Assembly (NCBI RefSeq): GCF_000350225.1
Contig: NW_005178534.1
Span: 1-27,886, forward strand
Origin: Chondrus crispus
Taxonomy: Eukaryota > Rhodophyta > Florideophyceae > Gigartinales > Gigartinaceae
Reading direction: 5' to 3'
DNA: 27,886 nucleotides
Shown here: positions 16,601 to 22,332 of the stretch, in pieces
How positions within the stretch are numbered: position 1 is the stretch's first letter
How the letters are laid out: each line of letters begins with the position of its first letter
Made by a program: the position numbers and the translations under genes
The notes under the pieces: generated by a model
Databases searched by the model: none
What the model was told of the DNA's origin: nothing
What the model saw: the letters and a program-made list of their open reading frames with translations, nothing else

Positions 16601-18167
16601 ACGCCCACTCGGTGCTGGCGGGTTCGATAACCCCTGCGTTCAACATCTTGTTGACCTCCTTTGCAACCATTTCGCGCATGGCCGGGCCCTTCCGATAGGG
16701 CATAGAACGAATCGGTTTCGTTCCCGGTTCGAGGGGGATGCGGTGCTCCGTGGCTTGGATCGTTCCAAGCGCACCGCTCCACAAACTCGAGTGCTTACGG
16801 AGCATCTCGAGTACGTGGCCACGGAGCTTGTCATCATCGATGTATGACAGGTCGATCTCTTTTTCCCAATCCATCCGTGGATTTTCAGGTTCCTTTTGCT
16901 GGGGGAGTACAGTACCTCTCGCCGCCGGTTGGCCTAAAGGTGACCGTTCGACCGGGTCGACCCCCCTGCCCCCGGCGGTGGTCTTATCGTCGGAGTCGGA
17001 TCGGCCAACTCCTACCCCACCGACTTGATCGGTCAAGTCGGTCAGGTGTAGCGCGTGTGCCATCCCCTCGGCGACCTTACGTTCGGGAGTGAGGATCGCG
17101 AGGGGGTTGCGCTTCGCGTATCCCACGACGGTGTGCTTCGGAAGCCTTCTTTCTCGTCGTGAGAAATTCGCGACGATGACGTCGAAGGTCTGATTCGGTA
17201 GGACCTCCGCGACGCCATTCGTCAGCCTCACTCCATGTCGGTGTTGGAGTGAGGGCTTGGGTTCCAGGAACACGAGGCCCCTCCCCGCGGTTGTCACACG
17301 CACGCGGGCTTGTGACATCGCGGGGATGGTAACCCAGCGGGCGATTCGGATCGCTTGCGGGGCCTCCTCGCGTACGTCTGGCCGACCCGTGTGTCGCCCG
17401 TGTCGCCTGGTAGGGGGAGTCGACTCCCCCTTTCCGTCGACGATGGCGACGGAACCGCCTTGGCGTAGCTCCATTCGTTGAGCTTCGATGTCGATACATC
17501 GCACGTGCGTATCGATGAAGGCCGTGCCGAGAAGGACCGGCACGGCGAGCTGGTCCGCAACTACGAACGGAATTCGGAACACCGTGTTCCTCAACGGCAC
17601 CGCCAGGCGGACGACGGCCGAAAGCTTGAGGGGGTTGCTATTCGCGCCTGCCAATCGTGGCAGAGGTGCGTCGTGCACGACGTAACGCGTCCAATCGGGG
17701 GGAAGGTCGGCCTTCCTCACCAGATTATACCCCGAGCACGTATCAACGGCGATCGTGCGGGGTTTAAATGCATTTCCCTCTGTGGCTATCGAGCCGAGGA
17801 CGTTGTAGATCTTCGACGTCATAAGGCAAATGACGCCGTCGACAACCTTCGGGGCGACCTTATCGGTGAGGTCGTTCCGCCGGGGCCCTCGATTTCGGTG
17901 CTGGCCCCGCTTGCGTTTCCTTCTCCCCCTTCCTCGGGGCGTCCGCGGATCAGTGACGCCCCTCGGATTACTCGAGTCCGTATGACACGGACCTTTCTCC
18001 GGCGACCTTGGGCTCGCGGGAGTCAGGGGGTCGACCGAATCTTTTCGGTCGTCGTTGCTCCCGTCGCCATCGTTACGCCTCACCGGGACGTCGGCTGTCC
18101 CGGTGTCTTGTTCTCTTAACGTCGGGCCTTCGGAGGCCTCGACGTGCGCTCCCTCCTGTATCGTCAT
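13614..18167 (-). CDS. pol: gypsy pol polyprotein with chromodomain
   Basis: This is an intact 1517-aa frame. The aspartic protease has DTCSG with Asp142. Reverse transcriptase has FCVDYRRLN (537-545), Asp575 in TTLDCNSGYWQ, and YLDD at 637-640. RNase H has Asp787, Glu832 and Asp857 (RTDHDALRWL). Integrase has a zinc finger with His1097, His1104, Cys1134 and Cys1137. Its catalytic triad is Asp1166, Asp1226 and Glu1262 with the canonical D-59-D-35-E spacing. A GPY-type motif lies near 1402 and a chromodomain (EFLIKWADY, PEELVSRY) at about 1465-1505. All key residues are present, so the enzymes look functional. The protein makes the cDNA copy and inserts it; the chromodomain would target modified histones. 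The ATG at 18167 lies 140 nt past the gag stop, but the frame is open for 52 more codons upstream, up to 18323. Translation as a Gag-Pol fusion by -1 frameshifting is therefore plausible. The residues before the protease are basic and unstructured. Confidence 0.97.
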   Translation of the reverse strand: MTIQEGAHVEASEGPTLREQDTGTADVPVRRNDGDGSNDDRKDSVDPLTPASPRSPEKGPCHTDSSNPRGVTDPRTPRGRGRRKRKRGQHRNRGPRRNDLTDKVAPKVVDGVICLMTSKIYNVLGSIATEGNAFKPRTIAVDTCSGYNLVRKADLPPDWTRYVVHDAPLPRLAGANSNPLKLSAVVRLAVPLRNTVFRIPFVVADQLAVPVLLGTAFIDTHVRCIDIEAQRMELRQGGSVAIVDGKGESTPPTRRHGRHTGRPDVREEAPQAIRIARWVTIPAMSQARVRVTTAGRGLVFLEPKPSLQHRHGVRLTNGVAEVLPNQTFDVIVANFSRRERRLPKHTVVGYAKRNPLAILTPERKVAEGMAHALHLTDLTDQVGGVGVGRSDSDDKTTAGGRGVDPVERSPLGQPAARGTVLPQQKEPENPRMDWEKEIDLSYIDDDKLRGHVLEMLRKHSSLWSGALGTIQATEHRIPLEPGTKPIRSMPYRKGPAMREMVAKEVNKMLNAGVIEPASTEWASPVVLVPKKDGSLRFCVDYRRLNAKTAADSYPLPRMDDCIDSLGDAAVFTTLDCNSGYWQIPVAPEDRDKTTFTTHMGTFRHLRMPFGLKGAPATFQRALDIILSGVRWQICLVYLDDVIVFSRTHGEHARHLDTVLSLLRSSGISLKLKKCSFFRPKVHYLGHVISPGKLSVADTAADAFKTFTFPRTLTQVRSFLGACNVYRRFVKGFAKIARPLTDMTRKDSDPDFYNPTELQLQAFENLKKCMIAPPILALPRHGRPYMIDTEASAYQLGCTLLQEHEEPNDWRPVGYWSYSLSDSERNYSATERECFAVVWAVRTLRPYVEGTKLTVRTDHDALRWLMSLTESSGRLTRWRLRLAEYDFTIQYRPGRVHQVPDALSRLVSPKVADDLRSTVEVDDDIPTFDGGTTVRDVSNELADHTCTASCDHQAVHVFVTTRNQAEARTRSRARTRDEPRGDDEALALQGPNSFWEENDEFDAADIQRAEDPEAGALDSPVAPPQDDLPAPLTIEEIAEEQRVDDLCQTVLARQSESRDSAFFEDHQGVLKRRHPFDPDIVQVMVPRTLRARLLRLCHNPAIAGHPGQNRMYYALRREYYWPHLAADVAATVRGCRTCAMNRVKLRKHLNRLRLFPATRSLESLPIDILGPLPKTKTGKRFLLVITDRFSKLTQVVALRTITAHTVAVAFCDSWVFKYGVPRTLLSDNGPQFTAKFFHSTCGVLGITNLYTSAYHPQTNGQVERYNRTIASMLRNYVGEHQDDWDVYVGPLTYAYNSHVHRTTRTTPFELVLSRPPPEFSLRRADGDAPPSDRGNQRAEFLKTLDSTIQKAYGSLRRTQARYKRDFDKRIRRINSRLRPGEYVCLNPTDGAKTSNKLASPAVGPYRVLANDRRTITIDRDGVTERVSADRCLYAPPPIDAPRASTTTPRDLADKVTAGTQYAVERLLRHRVMEDGTTEFLIKWADYDAPTWTARTHVPEELVSRYAQRLRRRTGRDLT

Positions 18168-18175
18168 TACAGGAG
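13699..18175. repeat. dense perfect inverted repeats throughout pol
   Basis: Examples with arms of at least 9 bp (arm/spacer): 13699-13728 (10/10, in the chromodomain), 13909-13930 (22-bp perfect palindrome), 14090-14112 (10/3), 15323-15352 (9/12), 15635-15665 (11/9), 16214-16242 (10/9), 16395-16421 (9/9), 16502-16523 (9/4), 17020-17041 (9/4), 17226-17254 (10/9), 17412-17431 (20-bp palindrome), 17521-17546 (9/8) and 18081-18105 (9/7). Many more have 7-8-bp arms, and the loops are often TCGG, ATCG, ACGG or ACGA. See the findings for interpretation. Confidence 0.85.
18153..18175 (-). promoter_or_regulatory. hairpin presenting the pol ATG in its loop
   Basis: Arms of 8 bp (CTCCTGTA and TACAGGAG on either strand) enclose a 7-nt loop that on the coding strand reads ATGACGA, so the first pol ATG starts the loop. 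A stem with 11 base pairs and one bulged base (loop TCGG) lies immediately downstream at about 18119-18144. These could affect initiation or reinitiation if pol is translated separately. Confidence 0.5.
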
Positions 18176-18307
18176 CTCCCGTGCCCGCCTCCGGAAGCGG
18201 GGGATGTATTATCGGACAATACCCCCCGTGTCCTTGGCGAGCACGCGGGGTCGGGTCTTGTTCGTGGGGAAAAGACGGCTCACGCGACCGCGTGTACGTA
18301 ACCGTCT

Positions 18308-18326
18308 TTACCCTTTTTTCGAACTA
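18308..18326 (-). other. gag/pol -1 overlap with candidate slippery site
   Basis: The gag frame ends TCG AAA AAA GGG TAA (18322 down to 18308). The pol frame is -1 relative to gag and opens right after an in-frame TAG at 18324-18326. Slippage on the A6 run just before the gag stop would join Gag to the 52 extra open codons and then pol. The run is not the textbook X-XXY-YYZ heptamer in the gag frame (G-AAA-AAA), so efficiency is uncertain. Confidence 0.5.
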
Positions 18327-20878
18327 CCCGTGCTATCGGAGCTAACCTCCTGGCTATCGACGGCCAGGTCCTCTTCCGGTAGCCGGTCGCGTGGGTCGGG
18401 ACGATTCCCCCACTGCGGCTCGGCGGCCTTGGCGAAGTACTCCGGTACTTCCGGGCCTTGACCTGCGGCGTCCGGTCGTCGCAGGATATGGGGGACGAAG
18501 CGAGTCGGCTCTCCTTCGTGACCCTCCGTGGGTAGAGAGTACGGATCCTCTACCCAGTCTTGCAGGTACATTATCGCATTTTGTACCTGTTGGGGTAACC
18601 GAGAACGGTCTCGGTCCCCTCTTTCTCCTTGTCGGGGGTACCTTGTGTCCGCCTGGCAATAGGCGGGTCGATCCCGACGATCGACTTCGTTACGACGGTA
18701 CCCGCCTCCACGGGGGGCGAAGCGTGCACGCCCACCCGTTCGGTTCGGGAAACCTTGACGCGGAGAACGGCCCTCGCCCACCGCTTGCCGGAGGAGATTG
18801 CGCGCGCCGGGGCGCGTCTCCATCTGGTAGCGGTAGTTCCTGTACGCCGTGAACATTCGTTGTTCCGGCGACAGGAACGGGCACGCGTACATGGCATGCC
18901 CGTACGTACGGCATAGCCAGCACACGTACGCGCTGCCGTCCGTTGAGGCGAAGGTCGCCGCGTGCCGCGCCTCCTCATCGGTGAGGAGGGGCACGCGAGG
19001 CGCTTCGCCTCCTGCATCCCGGCTCGATATGTCGAGCTCTGCGACCCGGGGGTCCGTACCCCTTGCCACTCTTGGAGTGGCCGCGAAGGCGGTCGCGTAA
19101 CTCGATGTCGTTCCGGTCGACATCGGTGAAGGGGCTCGTGCCCCCACGGGCCCCGCTCCTTGCGTAATGAGGACAGGGTCGGCCTGCCACTCATCCTCCC
19201 CGATATGGAGGGTCGAGGCGGGCGAACTTGTCGCGGCGGACTTCGTAGTCCTGCCAGCCTTCCCTGCCGGCTTCGAATCCGGCAGAGGTAAACCGCGCCG
19301 GGCGCGGTACGTTGTACCTTCCGCCGTGGCGATACGGCGGATGGTCGGAAGATCGGTCTTCTGACTGCATGGCAGCCTTTGCACAGTTTCGGATACTGCG
19401 GCACGGGTTGCCGGTGCAAGTCCCCGCACGAAGTAGTGCGCGAGGGACTGTTCGGAGAAGACTGCCGTGCATCGGAACGCGGCAGTCTCGAGTCGGTCAG
19501 CAAACGTGCTTTCCGTCTCATGCGATTGCTGTCGCGCCGTAGCGACAGCGTCGTACGCTTCACCTAACACGTCGTCCGCGAGGTAGCGTTTTAAGAATTG
19601 ATTCACGAGCCCCGGCCAGCTCACGTCGTCGTGGAGCTGGCCGGCGCGGAGGCCACGCATCGTATAACTCGTATACAGGCGCTCCGCGTCGCGCTCGAGG
19701 AAGTGCGCAAGGACTCGTACCGCAACACCTTCGGTCAGGTGTTGCGAATTGAAGGTGATTCGGATATCCTTCAAGAACGGCAGCAGCTGGATCGGGTCGG
19801 TACCGTCGAAGCTGCGCATCGTGGGACGGATCCCACGACAGCGTTGGACGTACTTCGCGATCCGTCCCGCGTCACCCGAGGTAACGAGCCTCGAGGTGTT
19901 ATCCAAGCGGTACATACGATAGTCAGCAACGGCGCTGAACTCTTGGATCATCGTATGTACCGGCTCAAACCCGGGTTCAGCGGGACCCAGCGTGCCGAAG
20001 GAGGTAACCGGTAGCGTACGGACGTCTACCGGACCTGGATGCTCGGCGTAACTCGCCGGCAGGTAGCCGCCCCAGCGGGGATCGACGGAGAACATCGGTT
20101 CTCCGGATCCGCGGGCGGCTCCTCCACGGTCCTTTTCGTCCGCGTACGATACGCGGTCCACTTGCCGCCTACTTCCGGCGATAGGCGGCAAGGCTTGGGT
20201 CTCAGACGCGAAGTTCGCGTCTATCGGAGGACGGCTTCCTTCTGCAGTCCGACTGGTAGCGGCACCAGTCGGACGCCAACCCTCGGGGGCGGCGGCGCTC
20301 GGAGGTACGGTACCACCGGGCCCTCTCGAGGGGGCACCGGGTAGCCTTTCGGCCATGGTACGTTCCATGTCACGAGCACGCCGACGAGTGGCGTCAAGCT
20401 CAGCGGAGAGGTGCGCGAACGCACCCAATTGCTCTGCGGACGGAGAGGTTCGGTCCTCGGGTCGTCTCACCGAGGTCGGCCTCTCAGGACGACCTGGCCC
20501 GGACGGTCCGGGCGAGGCGAAACGGGAGTCTTCGACGAGCACGATCCGCGAGTGTAACTCGTCGATCAGTGCTCGGAGATTCTCTAAGGACTGCGTCACT
20601 CTATCGAACCTCCCTTCACGCAGGGAGCGGAGTTCGGCCATACACCGAGTGTATACATTGTCCGATACATCGATCCGAAGGGAAGTACGGACTTCCTCGA
20701 TGTATTCGGCTATGCGTTCGAACATCGCCGTCGCTCTTTCCTCGGAGGAACCGAGCGACGGTTCGCGGTCACGAGGACCTGCGTCGCCGTCGCCCGACGG
20801 GGCGGATGGGGACTGCACAGCGGCCGGACTCAGATCCGCCGCTTCGGAGCGGATCGAGGGCTCAAACTCTTGGCTCAT
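18308..20878 (-). CDS. gag: gypsy Gag structural protein with zinc knuckle
   Basis: This is an intact 856-aa frame starting 81 nt from the 5' LTR. Residues 1-45 are Ser/Pro/Asp-rich. Residues about 46-118 are heptad-like and predicted coiled coil (ERIAEYIEEVRTSLRID, RVTQSLENLRALIDELHSRI). A disordered segment follows. Residues about 352-500 form the retrotransposon capsid region (MRSFDGTDPIQLLPFLKDIR, VRVLAHFLERDAERLY, LVNQFLKRYLADD, YFVRGLAPATRAAV). A CCHC zinc knuckle with C-X2-C-X4-H-X4-C spacing uses Cys653, Cys656, His661 and Cys666. After it comes an Arg/Gly-rich basic stretch (about 700-765) suited to RNA binding, then an acidic tail. At 856 aa it is long for a chromovirus Gag, because of the N-terminal coiled coil and linkers. 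It should form the particle that packages the element RNA. Confidence 0.93.
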   Translation of the reverse strand: MSQEFEPSIRSEAADLSPAAVQSPSAPSGDGDAGPRDREPSLGSSEERATAMFERIAEYIEEVRTSLRIDVSDNVYTRCMAELRSLREGRFDRVTQSLENLRALIDELHSRIVLVEDSRFASPGPSGPGRPERPTSVRRPEDRTSPSAEQLGAFAHLSAELDATRRRARDMERTMAERLPGAPSRGPGGTVPPSAAAPEGWRPTGAATSRTAEGSRPPIDANFASETQALPPIAGSRRQVDRVSYADEKDRGGAARGSGEPMFSVDPRWGGYLPASYAEHPGPVDVRTLPVTSFGTLGPAEPGFEPVHTMIQEFSAVADYRMYRLDNTSRLVTSGDAGRIAKYVQRCRGIRPTMRSFDGTDPIQLLPFLKDIRITFNSQHLTEGVAVRVLAHFLERDAERLYTSYTMRGLRAGQLHDDVSWPGLVNQFLKRYLADDVLGEAYDAVATARQQSHETESTFADRLETAAFRCTAVFSEQSLAHYFVRGLAPATRAAVSETVQRLPCSQKTDLPTIRRIATAEGTTYRARRGLPLPDSKPAGKAGRTTKSAATSSPASTLHIGEDEWQADPVLITQGAGPVGARAPSPMSTGTTSSYATAFAATPRVARGTDPRVAELDISSRDAGGEAPRVPLLTDEEARHAATFASTDGSAYVCWLCRTYGHAMYACPFLSPEQRMFTAYRNYRYQMETRPGARNLLRQAVGEGRSPRQGFPNRTGGRARFAPRGGGYRRNEVDRRDRPAYCQADTRYPRQGERGDRDRSRLPQQVQNAIMYLQDWVEDPYSLPTEGHEGEPTRFVPHILRRPDAAGQGPEVPEYFAKAAEPQWGNRPDPRDRLPEEDLAVDSQEVSSDSTGSSKKG
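18434..20274. repeat. dense perfect inverted repeats throughout gag
   Basis: Arm/spacer examples: 18434-18451 (7/4), 18563-18589 (8/11), 18960-18996 (8-bp stem with loop TCGG inside a further 7-bp stem, 3-nt bulge), 19103-19125 (8/7), 19292-19308 (8/1), 19459-19488 (9/12), 19528-19549 (8/6), 19612-19644 (11/11), 19721-19746 (10/6), 19819-19838 (8/4), 19909-19961 (12/29), 20086-20105 (8/4), 20161-20192 (11/10), 20204-20222 (8/3) and 20247-20274 (11/6). Confidence 0.85.
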
Positions 20879-20945
20879 CTCGACGCGATCGGTTCGCGGA
20901 GGGAAGCGGAAGTCTTCTCGGAGATCGGACTCCAGGGTCTTCTAG

Positions 20946-20957
20946 GTCGGGAGACCA
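20946..20957 (-). promoter_or_regulatory. primer binding site
   Basis: On the coding strand TGGTCTCCCGAC begins one base after the 5' LTR end, the usual place and TGG start for a tRNA primer site. It would pair with a tRNA ending GTCGGGAGACCA. The implied C1-G72 pair and A73 discriminator fit eukaryotic tRNA-Tyr, and yeast tRNA-Tyr ends CGGGAGACCA as I recall it. The tRNA identity is an inference. Confidence 0.65.
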
Positions 20958-20958
20958 C

Positions 20959-21628
20959 TGCAGCATAAACACCCCCAACGGAGAGGGGTGTATGCACAGC
21001 TCGACGTAGACCCCGTCCGAACGGGAAGACGGGGGTGAAGCGGGACACCAGCTAACGGCACCGGGCAGCGGGCCCGGATAGCGTGGTAGAGCGGGAACGG
21101 GGAGGACGCCGGTACGCGCGAGCGGTTCGACGCCTCGACGCCCCGGCGCGGTACTGGGTGACGATCCAGTACCGACGGGCGGAGGCGGAGCCGGCTCGTG
21201 GGCGTACCGCGCGCGTCCTCAACCCGCGCTCGGTGCCGCTCTAAGGTAGTTAGCGAACGCTACCTTAGAATAAGCGGGAAGTCGGACCTTGACGGTCGGT
21301 GGGTGACAAGTCCGTGCTTGTCCTCCTCCGCCGCCGCCGGTCCGCTCCATATTTAATGTACATAATAACCTATCATAATAGTACAGTACCGATGTACTGT
21401 AGCGACGTACTGTAGCGGTCGGTCGACACTGTAATACTGTCAGCCATCGGGGCTGACAGTACACGTGTGTGTGCGCGCTCTTCGGTCCCGCGCGTACACG
21501 TGTACACGTGCGCCCCTGTACTCGGGGTTACACGTGGTGGTACTGTAGAGCATCGAGCTCTACAGTAACCGATCCGATTCTGAGTTGATCTAATCTAAAA
21601 TAAAGCCCCAGGGGGGGGTTATGCTACA
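20959..21628 (-). repeat. 5' LTR
   Basis: 670 bp, nearly identical to 6766-7436. On the coding strand it starts TGTAGCATAA (at 21628) and ends TTATGCTGCA. It should carry the promoter for gag-pol; an AT-rich ATTAAATATGG (coding strand, about 21345-21360) is a TATA-like candidate about 470 nt before the gag ATG. It keeps the same set of hairpins as the other LTR, including the two 11-bp stems with ATCGG and ATCGA loops. Confidence 0.95.
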
Positions 21629-21633
21629 AAATT
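21629..21633. repeat. target-site duplication AAATT, right copy
   Basis: Identical to 6761-6765 at the other end of the element. Confidence 0.95.
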
Positions 21634-22332
21634 GTCTTCTGTGGCTTCTCTCAGAATTGGTTTACGACAGCCGCATATGGTGCAATGAGTAATCTCCTCC
21701 TTTCCAACCAAGGACGTGAAGCACATATGGCCAGGGCAAGTTAGGTGCACTTGAAGGGCCCAATCGAGCCCGCTTACTCTTCGAATGTTTGATACAACCG
21801 TTTTCCATGACTTTAGCGGAGCGCCGAGAGCTTTCAAAATGTCATCCATTGCAGCATACTCGAGGACATGTCTGTAGAAAAGATCCACCCATTCGCCGTG
21901 GCCCCTGACCCACTCCATCAGCCATAATATTCTCGAGTGTCGACCCGTCAATGCCCCTGTCGGATTGGATGCTATTGCTGATATTTTACTGTGGTCGTCA
22001 TCGTTCCCTTCGCAGCCAGTGAAGGACGATATCTCGTCATCATCACCCTCCAGATCACCCTCATTCCCAAGAACCTCGTGACAGGGTCTCGTACTTGAAA
22101 GAGGAGCCCCGGTGAGTGCTTAACAGTTCGTGGTGAGTGAAACATGTCTATCAGCAGAAGAAACGTGCCATTTCATATTTCCAGTTATAGAACTATCCCC
22201 CGAGCTTTGGAGCTGCCAATAAGCATTTTCAGCTTCAATTTTGTCTTTTTCTCGGACGGTAATGACATTTCTGTGTCGCGCAAAGCATGAACGTGATAGT
22301 CGGCGGAATGAGGCGAAGAAAAACGGATTCAT
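21634..22332 (-). pseudogene. Tnp2/Transposase_21-type transposase, 5' part (decayed)
   Basis: The minus strand is open for about 160 codons up to the gypsy insertion. It contains LTGRHSRILWLMEW, an acidic stretch (GDDDEISSFTGCEGNDDDH), WALQVHLTCPGHMC and HCTICGCRKP (a CxxC pair typical of the region before the catalytic core), then EATEDNF at the junction. Joining across one AAATT continues as TYIPLVPRI in the left flank, matching the order in Tnp2 proteins. Farther upstream (22120-22332) a separate 70-codon frame, VREKDKIEAENAYWQL, may be more of the same gene but is separated by a stop. The frame was open here when the element inserted, but the left part already has stops and frameshifts. 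Confidence 0.7.

Larger units (their letters stand above)
6766..21628 (-). mobile_element. complete 14.9-kb Ty3/gypsy chromovirus with antisense accessory module
   Basis: Order along the coding (minus) strand: 5' LTR, primer binding site, gag, pol with C-terminal chromodomain, internal polypurine tract copy, 3.5-kb non-coding segment, antisense 863-aa ORF, polypurine tract, 3' LTR. The LTRs are about 98.7% identical by hand count, the three long ORFs are uninterrupted and the target duplication is perfect. The insertion is therefore young and possibly still active. The outermost ends (TGTAGCATAA and TTATGCTACA) form a perfect 10-bp inverted repeat; each inner LTR end has one substitution. The size is well above a usual chromovirus, because a 6.1-kb module sits between pol and the 3' LTR. 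Confidence 0.95.

Noticed and set aside
18571..19563. 330-aa minus-strand frame overlapping gag
   Set aside because: It is a +1/-1 shadow of gag: Arg/Ser/Pro-rich with no domain, while the gag frame contains the capsid region and zinc knuckle.
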